Part shown: positions 51,198 through 63,022 of the stretch, one piece after another
Numbering within the stretch: position 1 is the first letter of the stretch
Layout: each line of letters opens with the position of its first letter
Program-made: the position numbers and the translations under genes
The notes under the pieces: generated by a model
What the model was told of the DNA's origin: nothing
Seen by the model: only the letters and a program-made list of their open reading frames with translations
The model's database searches: none
NCBI GenBank assembly: GCA_006503535.1
Contig: QYRS01000005.1
Coordinates: 3,038,001 to 3,102,000, forward strand
DNA length: 64,000 nt
Source: Arthrinium phaeospermum
Taxonomy: Eukaryota > Ascomycota > Sordariomycetes > Amphisphaeriales > Apiosporaceae
Reading direction: 5' to 3'

Positions 51198-54100
51198 GAT
51201 GTGCGAGAATACTACTGCAATACGTAGTAGTAGGTGGAAAACGAATGTCCAATGGTTGCGCGTAGATCAGCAAAAGGAAAACATCTGGAAGACGATGGGC
51301 GCATGCACTCCCTCTTATGGAAACTCTCTAGCCCCCCGTCTCTTAGCTGCAGCGGGCGACGAGCATGCGCTCGCCGCATGCGCCCTCGGATGAACCCAGG
51401 CCTGAAGCCTGGCGTGGCATAGGTGCGGGAGATGAGTTCGTCCTGAAGGAGGGACATGCTCCAGCTCCATTCTTCCGAGCGTTCCATCGTGCATCGTTGG
51501 TGCCGGGCTTGGCAGCCGTGGGAAATGAGAGTCGGAGTCGTATGCCGATGCGGCAGAAACAATAAATGCAGAAGTAGCTGCACGGCATGGAGGGTCGCAT
51601 GGCGAGCTAAAGAGGTTAAGGCCATATGCAGGTACGCAAACCTGTCCAAGAACGGTTTCCTCGTCCCGGGCAGCGGGGACAGGGAGAGAACAAAGCGCGG
51701 CTTCGCCCATGAGCCAGGCCACTTCCCCGGTTCGCGCCGCGATAGTCTCATGGGTATCGCCCTCCCAAACCACTTATTCTTATTCACTGGAACGCGGGTT
51801 GCGATCCCGAGCAAGGCTCTTGGCTCTCGGTCCCCCAGGACCCTTTTTAGTCGTATGTGGGCAATCAACATGGGACAGCAGCTTTACCGCTAGCCGACTA
51901 GCTGCGACCCCAAGAGTGGGTTCTTCGGGATTTCCCCTCGATATCGATCGATATAAGGTCAATAAAGGTCGAGGGGCCCGTAACGAGTGCAACACACCGC
52001 ACACTTTAGGCTTCGTATGCGCACAAATCTCCGCGCCGGCCTGCAACTTGCTTTTGGAATTACGAGAAAGTCTGTCCATTTGCCATTCTTGTTTTACACT
52101 CTTGTCATCGGAATAGCGCTGGAATTGGCAACTGATTCAAAAACCCAGGGGTCGACCTTAGCTTTCACGCTCCACCCAATCCGAGACCCTGGCGCCTGCC
52201 CAGAAGTGGATCGCTCTTAAAATTGCCGGCAATCTGCAACTGCACTGCCCGAGCCTTTTTCCATCCTCCGCGAAACAGCATGGACCAGTACATGGACCCT
52301 CAGCCTATCGGGCCTGCTTTCTCCTTCGCCGGGCTCGACGCCGCTGGTATCAGGTGCTGGAATATGAGGTGTTCGTGCTACACATGCATACATGGCCCGA
52401 CAAACGCAGGTGCATGATTCAGGCGGTCCCTAGCAATCTTCTCTGTAGCAAGGGGCTTTGAGGCATGCAGAGGAGCCACATAAACCGTGTGCAGAGGCTC
52501 AAATAAACTCGAGGATCCGATGGCAGATGGGAGCGGCAGTTAAGATTGAAGCTAGTGAGTTCTCTAGGCCGAGCGTCGACTGCGGCGTGGCTCCTGAACC
52601 CGCCTAAGCCCACGTGCGGTGGCCGTGCCGGACTTACACCAGATGAAACCTTGATTGGACGACAGCCCTAGGGGACCAGCTGTGGATGCGTGCGATAAGA
52701 CAATTTCCATGGCTGTCACATACGATAATTACCTCAACAGCTCCCTTTACTTTGGCCCTGACCCAAGCCCAACGCACCGAGCCCAGTCAAGGGCGTGCTT
52801 CCCCGGCATAAGACTTCGAATCGTCTTGGACGAGCATCAGAGGAGGCTTAGGACGGAGTCCTCCCGAAGACACTCTCATCTTTGTGATCTTGATCCAGTC
52901 ATCGAACCAGAGTCTAATACTCAACTCGATAATACGTTTCACGGGCGTCACGGCAGTCCACGCGAATTTCGGTTCTTCTTTCACGCGTTATTCTCGTTCT
53001 GAGCTGAGGTACTGATGATGGTTCAGCAGGCATGAGACCTCTAATCCTGGTCTGCTTTTGATTGTCCGAGAATACCGAGCTCTATGGCATGGAGCCTTTC
53101 ACCAACATGCCATGGTCTTGCGCCAATTACTTCGATCTGGCGAATATCTCTGGGTCTGGCAGCCTCAACGGCACGACTCAACTGTCTATAGAGTTTATAC
53201 TCCGCCTCTTCCTCGAAAGTGGCTATTACGACTGCGATGCCCGCAAGGACCTATAAAATGTCAGTAGACGCACTATTGGCTATTGAATGAACATGGACCT
53301 AAACATGTGACACTCTTCGAAAATGGCCTCGCATTGATTCTTGCTGAACGTATCGGAGGCCCTCGAGGTTCATATTCGAAATTTAAGCCACGTCAAGATC
53401 CAGCGGTGCGCTCATGTATAGTACCGCATCAACCTGCTGGTTAGAGAGAAACAGGGTGATTTTACCCATGGCGACATTGGCGATCACCTTCGTAGTATAG
53501 TATCAACTCATGCGCCGCTCCCCATGGCTCCAGATACAATGTGTTTAGTAAGGACGTTTGTAGCCGGTTACAACCATGCAATGCATGCATCCGGCAATAG
53601 AGAGTCAGTATTAGCGAAGACAAGAAAAGAGGAGATTGTTGGAGCTAATGCAGACGGGAAGAGGCTAAGGATGCCAACGTCAAGATAGACGGGAAGAGAG
53701 GCTGGCATGGACGGGTTCTGCTCGATTACGCAGCCGGCAGCCCACCAAACTGGCTTAATGACAATACCCAGGCAGGACTTGCACATAAATCTCACGTTTA
53801 CTACTGTGGTTGTCCAGTCAGAGGAAGGCCGAAGAGGGATCATGTCATTAGCCGTAAGGTTAAGAGAACCCAGACAGAGACCAGGTGCCATCTCAAGCAT
53901 CCCCAGCTTCCCATCACCCTTTGGCCAAGGTCAACCACGAAAGCCTGGAAATTTGGGGGTTTGCTATTCTTGGCCCCATCCTTCGAGAATTGGTAACGTC
54001 AGATCAGCATTGAAATCGAACGTGTACAGTTCAGCATCAGATCAGCCTGGTAGCCCAGATCGAGCCTTGTCATAACACGCTTGAGGTGATTGAGGCCCAG

Positions 54101-54813
54101 AGCTCACTCTTTTGGGTATGTCTTAAGGGGTGTCAGACTTTATAAAGTATTTCTGCTTTGAAAATGAAAGACGGTTCGGTGTACGTTGGATTACGTGCGG
54201 GGCGAGAAGTACGGAAGTTGTAGTCGATACTTGAAGTATCACACTAGCCTGGCACCCAGGAATAGGAAGGAGCAGCGCCCCAGGAATGGTAATTGCAAAG
54301 GAATTTTACCCTCCTTACTGTGCCTGTCACATTCACAGTATCTCGTCCACACAGTTGGGTTGGTGAATTTGCAGCACCGAAGCGATATCTTATTAGCCGG
54401 GCGTGGGATCGCCGTAAGACCGCCTTCGACCCCTCTTACAAGGGTATGAAAATGGCGATCCACTGCGCCATCCCCATTCTACCTCCTGGCACGAGGGTGT
54501 TGCTGATTGGCCAAAACCATCACGGTGAGTGCTTGGGTGCTGCATAAGGCACTGCCGGATTACTTTTGCAAGTCAGGCGAGGCACTTTCAGAGAAACAGG
54601 CCTCACAATCTTGGGAAAATATGCCTCACCAGAGCCTCGTTGGTCCCCCAAGCCGAAAAGCCTAGTAGGCTACATTGAGGCCCAACAGCTGCATCAATAA
54701 TTGGCCTCACTTGACACAATGAGGCGCAATCGGGCGCATCGGGCATGATGACAATGATGATGGGGCTTGTAAGGCCATTGATTGGCATGTAGCTCGCGGC
54801 AAAAGGCCTCACA
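51198..54813. other. 3.6-kb region with no convincing gene
   Basis: It contains the GMC promoter. Short open stretches (52712-52760, 53062-53256, 53568-53900) do not join into a recognisable product. Repeated GGCCTCA/TGAGGCC words begin at 54599. Confidence 0.45.
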
Positions 54814-55289
54814 TCAGTCCACACCGAACATTAGTAGCTGTGTTCCATGGTGGTCAGGGGGCGTCTTTATCATTCGTTCCCACGTGTTATTTGAGGCCTG
54901 AAAATAAGCTTGTTGACGAATGATCATTTGCGCCTTGGTGTAGGACTTTTCCCGCATTAGCGTCGAACTGAACTTCCCATGTTCAAGTTCATGTGGAAAC
55001 ATTTTCCTCTGTCACCCATGTTATTTAACACAGCATCCTCCATACTCACTGCAAACAACAACGAGTGAATGACATCTGCAGTCTTTGCTTGATTGTAGCT
55101 TTGGCAGCAGTTCCCATATCCACCAAATGACTGACACCGGTGGTATCTGATTTGGGTCTCGACATCATCCAAGTCAAACCCCAGGAGAGACGCTTTGGAT
55201 GCGGTCGCAACTGGATCTGCGTAGGCATCCTCAAAGCTGTCTGCACCTAATCATTCACCATCACAAACTCGACATCTTCCAACATTCAT
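54814..55289 (-). pseudogene. Orphan Cys-containing protein gene with an in-frame TGA
   Basis: A possible ATG at 55289 opens MNVGRCRVCDGE, then an in-frame TGA at 55253-55251. The frame continues LGADSFEDAYADPV, SLLGFDLDDVETQIRYHRC, QSFGGYGNCC and HSLLFA. A gtgagt donor after 55050 and a gtgacag acceptor before 55008 join in phase to RKMFPHELEHGKFSS and end at LLMFGVD, TGA 54816-54814. Composition and phase look like real coding sequence. TGA could derive from CGA by a C-to-T change. An unseen upstream exon that skips the stop is the alternative. No family is recognised. Confidence 0.38.
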
Positions 55290-55631
55290 CTTTGCACCAC
55301 ACGACAAAAATTTTCTACTCTACTAAGTCATTATAATATCCCCTTATAGGCAGTTAGGTACCACTTCATCTGCTTTAATGTTATCTATTACATCGCACCA
55401 CTAAGTCATCTACTGAATAGAAACGAGAGGATTCAGACAAGCGACTAACACATCCCCTCCCAAGGGGGAGAATCATGAGCACTAAGAAAAGAAGACGGCC
55501 TGGCACTTCAGTCAAAAGAATGGCATGCAGTCGATACCAATTATGTCAACATTAACTTGCGCATTCTTAAAGAGTCCAGTGACTCAAATGGGAGTCGTGT
55601 CTCTTAGACACCTTAACCACATTTTGACATC

Positions 55632-56493
55632 TTATCCTGATCTCGGGCGTCCAACAGGTCGCCTGCCGACCTTACACTGCTCGATATGGGTGACATGATC
55701 ACCCTTCTCTTCGTGGGTCGCACCGCAGTGGCACAAGAAAGTGCCCAGACGCCATCTCAATGACTTGCAAGTCTCGAGATGGCGTTTGTGGTTCGACTTT
55801 CGAGCGCCGCAATCCGACTTTTCACACCGACAACGATACCAACCCAACTTTGCCTCTCCGCGACGGGGTTTCTCATGAGTTTCAACGACATGGCGACGTA
55901 GGTCTTTACCACTACGCGTCTGTAAGTTGCAACGAGGGCAGGTATTCCCTCCCGTTTGAGATCTGTTGGCATGAAGTTAGACCAACAACAAAAGAAAAGG
56001 CCACTACGGCATTTACTTACGATCCCGAGGTTCTTCTAGTGCTCGGCAGCGGTCCAGAGTCAGGAGAGTCGTTCCAGCTTGGGCGATTGAAGTTGTTCGC
56101 TGGCGCAAAAAGAGGATTGCCAGAAACTGCAGCTTCAGGGTAGAAACCACCGTAGCCACTGTCTATTATTGGAATGTCCCAGTCCCGCGGCTGGAGCATT
56201 ATAGGTGGAGTTGGACAAGCTACAATGGGCGCAGCGATGATCGAGGGATCAGCAAAGTTGAAGTTCTGGAAATAATTTTGGGCAACTGGATCCTCGAAGT
56301 TCATCATTCCCAAACCTTCGTCGGTAAATGTTGGCTGGCCTTCTGCGTAGTCGAACTGATCCGGAGAGTACTCGTTGCTGAACCCGCTGCTAAAGCCGTT
56401 GCTGAATTTGCTGCTGAAAGATGAAAATGGGGAGTCATCTCCGTCCAGGCTGTCTCCAGAGCTACCCGCCAGATTCAACCATTGTTGGTCCAT
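55632..56493 (-). CDS. C2H2-like zinc-finger protein with an AT-hook
   Basis: Two exons (56493-56021, 55962-55632; intron gtaagt...ccaacag) give 267 residues from ATG MDQQWLNLAG. The N-terminal 150 residues are acidic and rich in Ser, Phe, Asn and Pro (SSFSSKFSNGFSSGF), like an activation region. The C-terminal part has three Cys/His units: CPRCNLQTRSGKDLRRHVVETH, YRCRCEKSDC with HKRHLETC, and FLCHCGATH with HVTHIEQC. It ends GRRPVGRPRSG, a GRP-centred AT-hook-like motif. DNA binding is likely. The gene is intact, which is notable in a region otherwise full of decay and next to the AT-rich element. Confidence 0.8.
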
Positions 56494-57192
56494 TGCCACG
56501 AGGAACTATTGCACTATAGTGACTTATCGAAATGACCGTGATTTCAAACTCGACATATACATGATGAAACACATAGGCCACGGAGAGAAGGACCAGGCTC
56601 TTAATCAATGGTTCGGTTCAAGTAGAGAAGGCAGGGCAGCAGGGGACCGTCGACAGCACAGCGTGGGAGATGCAGTCACGCCCATTGAGTGAGGCCCAAA
56701 ATGGCTATAACATGATTGGGTGCGCCATCAATTTGAGGCTCCTGTTCTCCTGAGGGCGAGGCAGATTTCGGGCGTACTTCAGGCGCATTTTCAATGGAAT
56801 ATAGAATGGACTCAAAATGAGATTTTAATCCGGCCGTCGCTTCGAAGAGGCTGTGAGGCCACAGAGATGATAGACACGCAGGTCCAATTGAACGAGATAC
56901 ATGCTGTTGATATTTTGGCTTTCCGGCATCAGGTGTATGTCAGGAAAAGCTACCCCTGACTCGGAGCTCTCCGTCGCTGCAAGGAAACAGCCAAGGCAAG
57001 TGAGAAGTGATGGGTAGGTTTTACGGCCAGACATGCGAAGGCTACCCTAACAGAGAAGTTTTGAAATTGGTAACGATATGTACGGCATGCACCAGGATAG
57101 CAGCCGATATACACCTCAAACCTGCTAATTGGGTCGTCGGATTTGTTCAATGTCTGCAAGGTGCACCCAACGTGGGTATTGTTCAGGCAAGG
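56494..57192. other. Intergenic between the zinc-finger gene and the AT-rich element
   Basis: About 700 bp without a recognised gene. It contains further TGAGGCC words (56690, 56854). Confidence 0.45.
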
Positions 57193-57194
57193 TA

Positions 57195-57237
57195 ACCCCG
57201 CCCACCTACTTATGAAACACACCCCCTGTGAAACAGC
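57195..57237 (+). repeat. Left terminal inverted repeat
   Basis: 43 bp, GC-rich, flanked on the left by TA. It matches the reverse complement of 58302-58344 at 42 of 43 positions. Confidence 0.93.
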
Positions 57238-58301
57238 TTTATCCCGCTAAAACGCACCTTTTATATAATTTAATAATAAAATAAATAAATAAGTATAAAT
57301 TTACTTTTAATATAATTAAATACTTTTTTATTTAAAGTTTAGATTTAAGTTTTATTATTTATTTAAATAAATAAATTAATAGGTATATATATTTTAAAAT
57401 ATATAAAAAAATTTAAAATATATTATATTTTATATAATATTTAATATAAAATTAAATAAAATAGCTTTAAAAATATAGTTTTAATATATAATATTTTATA
57501 TAAATGAATTAATAAACGTATTTTATTTTTAATAAAGTATTTTATTTTAATTTATTTATAATTTTTAAAATAAAAATAATGAGATAAAAGATATAAAGTA
57601 TATTTTAAAATTAATTAAAATTAAAAAAATTAAAATATTTCTTTATATCGATTATTTAATTAATAGAATATATAGAAAAGAAATAAAATTAAAATTTAAT
57701 TATAATTATATTATAAATTAAAAATAAAGATATTATTTTAAATAATAATAAGTTTTAAATCCTTAATATAATTAATTAAAATATATAAAATTAAAAATAA
57801 TATATTATAATATATATCGATTATACTTTATTTTAAATATAATATATTAAAATATTTTTTTATTTTATTATATAATATAAAAATATATATTAAAATAACT
57901 TTAAAAGAATATTATAAATATTATAAAAATTATTAAATTATTTCAAGTTACTTTTTATATTAAACTTTATAAAATATATAATAAGTAAATATAAAAATTA
58001 ATTAAATAAATTAATTTTTAATTTTAAAAATATTTTAATAAAACTATAAGTTTTTAAAGTATATTTAAAAATAAAGATAAAATATTATAAATTTATTTTA
58101 AATACTATTATATTTTATATCTTTTAAATTATATATTTATTTAAATATATTAATTTTTATATTTTTATTAATATTACTTTTTAAAAATTTAATATAGTAT
58201 TTATTTATAAATTAAATTTAAAAGATTTAAAAAGTAACTTTATAACTTAACTCTTTATTTAATTATAAGCTTTTTAATATAGTGTATTTAAGGTGTATAT
58301 T

Positions 58302-58344
58302 GCTGTTTCACAGGGGGTGTGTTTTATAAGTAGGTGGGCGGGGT
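58302..58344 (-). repeat. Right terminal inverted repeat
   Basis: Reverse-complement partner of the left repeat, flanked on the right by TA. Confidence 0.93.
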
Positions 58345-58346
58345 TA

Positions 58347-59505
58347 CTAGCTGACTTGTTGCATCGATAATTCTTTCGAAGTCTCGGTGGCCGGCAGTAC
58401 CAAATTCCAGGTGTACAGTACTGTCGGCTGCGCTAATGGAAGCTAAGAGCGCTAAAATAGTTTCACGTTGAAAGAAACGGCGGAATACAACGTGGGCCGT
58501 TCAGACAGTTGGAAGTGGATTGGCAATTTGCGATGGAGTAGCAGCCGAAGCGGCTCAATCAATGCATCGCAATACTAGCTGACTGCAGGCTGGTTTGACG
58601 AGGAGGTCGGGCTGGTTGAAAAAGAAGAGTGTTCAAGTAAGGTTAGAGTTGTGGCTGCGATTGAAGCTAGAGCTACGAGACAAAACTGCCAACCTTCTGA
58701 CCCTGTGACCCGGGACCCGACGTTGGAAACGGTGAAACGGTTGAATAGCTAGCCAAAGTCAATGAGTAAGGGCCAGCGCAAGCGCGGCTCAAAATATCGA
58801 TTTTCCAATCTCCCTGTGTGAGCCGGCCTCCCAAGCTCGCAGTCCGGCCAGAAGGTCCGGCGCCCACAAATACGAGCTGGGCTGGAAGAATCCTGTTGAG
58901 AAACTTGAATGATGAAGAAGATGACGAGCCACATGGGGCGCGCCGTTGCCAGCTCCTCCATTCCTCAACCCACCCAATCTAACGGCTCTAACGACCAAGC
59001 GACGCAATGAACATGAAGCTACTGATCAAGCCGAGAAAACAGAGGCAGAAACAGTCCGCTAGATACGATGACATGTGGCTGAACGTGCTTAATAGCTCGC
59101 AATTGGCTCCTCTAGGATGGGGATGACGCAAGAAGTGCCCGGGACCCCCTGGGAAACCGTTACGGTAACTGGCCGCTAGGGCCACTCGCTGCCCGTTTTC
59201 AGTGGGCTTCTTGCGTGTCGTGCTGGCGTCTGCTGCATGCTGCCCCCCTGCCGGGCCCCCGGGGTCGAATCACCAGCCGCGCCGACGCGCACTAGCACCG
59301 CTTCTGGCACTACCTCCCAAGACTCCAGGATATGTCACTGGGAAAATGATGTAACCTGGCCCCGCCCGCCATCTCGATCGCCCGCTACGGGAACTACAAT
59401 CAGCCAATGCAGGCCTAGGACAAGCCCCCCAGCCATGAATCGAGGTCAAAATCTAGACAAGCCCCCCAAGCCATGACAATAGAGGTCCCACAGACCTATC
59501 ACAAC
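58347..59505. other. Intergenic, no convincing gene
   Basis: 1.16 kb between the AT-rich element and the next gene. No recognisable protein is present. Confidence 0.45.
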
Positions 59506-60115
59506 ATGTCTTCGTCCGAAGCCGAGCAGAAGAAGGGTCCCCAGGTGGCCACCGCCAACGACGAGTCCGAGCAGGACCAGGGCGTGGAGTCGCAGCAGGA
59601 GCAGGAGAAGCAAGTCGCCGCCCCCCGCAAGCGCCGCGGTCGCCGCCAGCCGCGCCGCAAGGCTCCCGTCCAGGAAGAGTCCGAGGAGGACTCCGACGAC
59701 GACGACAACCAGATGGCGCAGTACCAGCAACAGCAGATGATGATGCAACAGCAGCAGCAGCAACAAAAATGCAGCAGCAGCAGCAGGGCGGTGGCGGCGG
59801 CGGCGGCAAGAGCGACACCCTCAAGCTCCGCCTGGATCTCAACCTCGAGGTCGAGGTCACTCTCAAGGCCCGTATCCACGGTGATCTTACACTCGCACTC
59901 CTGTTAGTTTTCACTTTCCTTCACTCCGAGCAGCAGCAGGGCGGTGGCGGCGGCGGCAAGAGCGACACCCTCAAGCTCCGCCTGGATCTCAACCTCGAGG
60001 TCGAGGTCACTCTCAAGGCCCGTATCCACGGTGATCTTACACTCGCACTCCTGTTAGTTTTCACCTCTTTCCTTCACTCCGTGCTCAACTCATCCCTGTC
60101 CACCACAGGGAATAA
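59506..60115 (+). CDS. Small conserved-looking fungal protein with internal duplication (one apparent frameshift)
   Basis: The likely ATG is at 59506 (MSSSEAEQKKG). An in-frame ATG at 59473 is the alternative. The sequence is an acidic/Gln-rich part, a basic patch (RKRRGRRQPRRK), an acidic run (EESEEDSDDDD), a Gln/Met tract, a one-base slip in the A run near 59766, then a Gly run and KSDTLKLRLDLNLEVEVTLK with HGDLTLALL. That last module is repeated by a 150-bp tandem duplication. A gttagt...caccacag intron after the second copy leads to a stop at 60113-60115. I know similar Gly-LRLDLNLEVEV proteins from ascomycetes but no function. Confidence 0.55.
59775..60074 (+). repeat. 150-bp tandem duplication within the coding region
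   Basis: Two head-to-tail copies with a 150-bp period, for example AAGAGCGACACC at 59808 and 59958. They differ by one GGC unit and by a short indel after GTTAGTTTTCAC. Each includes the module LRLDLNLEVEVTLKARIHG and the putative splice donor. Because 150 is a multiple of three, reading through the first copy stays in frame. Confidence 0.93.
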
Positions 60116-62004
60116 ACCCACCGCATCGCCTTGCAATGTCATTCCTCGTTCTTTGATGCTAACTATGTAGACAGTGATGGTGCTTAAACCACCAAGCCTT
60201 CACACTATATCACACTTACACACCTGTGCCCCTGGCCTAATACTAGTCCAACCCGACCAACGGTTTCCTGGTCTCCAGTCTTCTGGTGGATCAGCCACGA
60301 GTTCAATGGTTCTAAAGAGACACTTGGACCTGAACGCGAGTCAACAACACCAACTACAATACTCGCGCACACAATTCTCTTCGCCGGACTGGCGCGGCGT
60401 TAGCGAGTTACTACTTCGAAACGGGGCTCAAAGAAGAAGTTTTCACTTATGAGTTATGATACCTACACGATGTTGGAATGCATCCTATTTTTTTGTATAT
60501 ACAACCACACTTTGTAATACTAGCGTATGGAGCTGAGACACAGAAACAATCATATTGGCGTTATTTGATTCCAAAGCATGGAGAACCATCTCAATCGTGA
60601 AATCATCGAGCCGCCTGCTCAAAATGTGCCATCTCAAGATGTGCTGATTTGAGCGGAAGCGAATCGTCTGCCTCACCGTGCAGGTTCTGACACAAGTTCG
60701 CTTGTCCTGGGAATCGCAGCGAACGCCTACCGATCGGGATATGGGATGGCATGACCAGAAAGCAGGGAACCCTACTCATGGACTTTTCCAACTTGGTTAG
60801 CCCGTTTTACTTTAAATAGCGACACACCCACATTCGGGTGCCCGGCAGTGGCCCTTCCCTGTCGTTGCCCAAAGGCGTGTTCGCGACGCGCAGTTTGGTT
60901 GTTTCGAGCACGCTGGCTCTGCTGGGAAATCATGCCATTGGTGGAGTAGGGCTCGCTGGGTAATGACGTGAGAAAAACTGGCGACGGACCGACTTTGGGA
61001 GGTGACGAGAATGAGGCACAGAGGCACAAGAGGAACACGACCAAAGAAAAAAAAAAACCCAGTGTTGGAAATGAAATGTTCGAAAATTGGGGATGACGAG
61101 AAGTCAATAAATTTCGAGCGTTCTCCCTTTCGTATTTGCTCTTCTCGTCGTCTACTTCATTGAGTTTTGTTGTGCCTGTTCTGTTTTGGTGAGATGGAGC
61201 GAGGGGGACGACGACGGTGCTAGCAACCCGAGGTGATCGACATGGGCGGTGACGCGGGCCAAGCTGACTTTAGGACAAGAGGCCGGCACCCCGAGTGTGG
61301 CTTTTCGTTTCGTTACTGATGCACCTAAGAAGCCCAACAGCCAGCAGCAGGCATGCTTGTCGTTGGTAAGTCGTTACTGTCTCATTCCGATTCAACTTAC
61401 TGCTTCTAGCGATGTGTGTGACAAGTCAACCCAACCGAATGATGAAAACAATCCACGGACTTCCCTTTCATACAGTTTTTTGCATGATGAGCCGTGCAGA
61501 TTCCCCCACTGACAATTGGGCAACACACAACTTACTTTTCCTCTGTTACCTACCAAACCAATTCGGACAGAAGACTTTTCGTTACGGTAAAACTAATGTG
61601 GTCGATTGCATACACCCAGGTTCGGTCGGATACATGTTTGCTTGCCCCCCTTGCTTTCTTACTTCCCTCTTCCTTGCACATTGATTCCATTCGCGTGTAA
61701 TTGCTTGAAAGGGCCAGAGAGGTAAGGTAGGAAGGGCGAGTGTGAACGAACTTAAACCCGTCGGCGATAAGCGAGAGAGCGACCGCTGGCTGGCTGGCGG
61801 GGCGGAGCGCTGCCGACGATTACTCACGGGCATTTCGTGCCCCTCATCCTTATCCTCGAACGGGTCGTCGGACAGCCGCTAGCTTTGGTTGCATTGGAAC
61901 GATGAACTTGCGCGAACAGCTTTTTGCTTCATTCCCACGAAGAGATATATACCTAATTATAATACCATCACGTTGCTTCCAACTATTTATCACCTTGACT
62001 TTTC
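60116..62004. other. 1.9-kb intergenic region
   Basis: No recognised gene. An A-rich run (61045-61057) is present. The promoter of the RidA gene lies at the right end. Confidence 0.45.
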
Positions 62005-62582
62005 ATGAACGTGACAATGTCGCCCACCGAGAAGGTTTCGACCAACAAGGCGCCGAAGCCCCTGCCCCAGTTCTCGCAGGCCGTCAAGTACAATGGCATG
62101 GTCTACTGCTCCGCATCGGCTTCGACCCCGCGACGTCGTCGCTGGTCGAGGGCGGGGTGAAGAACCAGACGGTAAGAACTCCCCTCCATACGGCATGGGA
62201 GCATAGAAGAGATTCAAATCTGATCTGATCTGACTATATCTGCATTGGCGACACGTGTAGAGACGAGCGCTGCAGAACCTGACGGCGGTGCTGGAGGCGG
62301 CCGGTAGCAGCTTCGAGAACGTGGTCAAAGTCAATATCTTTCTGACGACCATGGAAAACTTCGCGGCCATGAACGAGGCATATGACGAGTTCTTCCGGCA
62401 GGAAGTGAAGCCTGTGAGTAAGCCTCGGTGGAGCGTATGAAAGACCGTCCTACCTCGGCTGTTGCTAACCTTTGAAATCCCGCTCAAAGTGCCGGACCTG
62501 TGTTGCTGTGTATCAGCTGCCCTTCCAGGCATTGGTTGAGATTGAGTGCACTGCGTTCTCGAGCCCGACACCTAAACTGTAG
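62005..62582 (+). CDS. RidA/YjgF/UK114-family enamine/imine deaminase (one apparent frameshift)
   Basis: Three exons (62005-62171, 62261-62413, 62490-62582). The protein reads PLPQFSQAVKYNGMVYCS, then IGFDPATSSLVEGGVKNQT, RALQNLTAVLEAAGSSFENVVKVNIFL, FAAMNEAYDEFF, and CRTCVAVYQLPFQALVEIECTA. The Arg of CRTCVAV corresponds to the conserved substrate-binding Arg of the family. One base (or a few) is missing near 62113, between YCS and IGFD, so the total is not a multiple of three. RidA proteins hydrolyse reactive 2-aminoacrylate-type intermediates. Fungi have cytosolic and mitochondrial forms, and no strong targeting sequence is seen here. Confidence 0.83.
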
Positions 62583-63022
62583 ATAGGAACAACTACTCCG
62601 TATAATAGAGAGAAATTGTCCCATCTCGATCATCATCAACCCGTATAAAATTGTACATGTACACGATTCCCGTGATCGATCATGGCGGTTTCACAGCAGC
62701 ACCGCTTAAGCTTCCAGTAGCGGGGTCGGGCCGCCTAGCAAGCAGGAGACATTTCCCCGGATCAGCTTCCATTGGCAGATTCAATTGGGAAGGCTCTGGA
62801 GAAAATGCAGCCGATCGCTGGAGCTTGGGCCGCTTTTTTATTTTCTGTGCTTGCTGACGTCGATGACCAGTCCATTGATTGCAATTTCTCAATTGCCACG
62901 CCTGCTTGCCAACGACGTAAACTTCGGACAGCAATCTTCTTCTTCTTGCCATTGTAACACAACATCAGACCAAAAAGCCTCTCCTTCTGTTGATGTTCGC
63001 TTTGTAATATTCACCCGACACC
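62583..63022. other. Intergenic, no gene seen
   Basis: 440 bp between two plus-strand genes. Confidence 0.5.

Larger units (their letters stand above)
57195..58344. mobile_element. TIR-flanked, AT-rich DNA element (Tc1/mariner-like or MITE relic)
   Basis: Terminal inverted repeats of 43 bp start ACCCCGCCCACC and end GTGAAACAGC. Left (57195-57237) and right (58302-58344) differ at one position (G against A at TIR base 20). Both ends abut TA (57193-57194 and 58345-58346), the target duplication of Tc1/mariner-type elements. The roughly 1.06-kb interior is almost entirely A/T with stops in every frame, so any transposase is gone. The length is close to that of a mariner element, but with no protein left the class is an inference from the TIRs and TA. 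Confidence 0.85.

Noticed and set aside
51212..51871. Minus-strand frame of 219 codons upstream of the GMC gene
   Set aside because: Covers the GMC promoter and 5' leader, has no domain, and carries several equally long overlapping frames on both strands.
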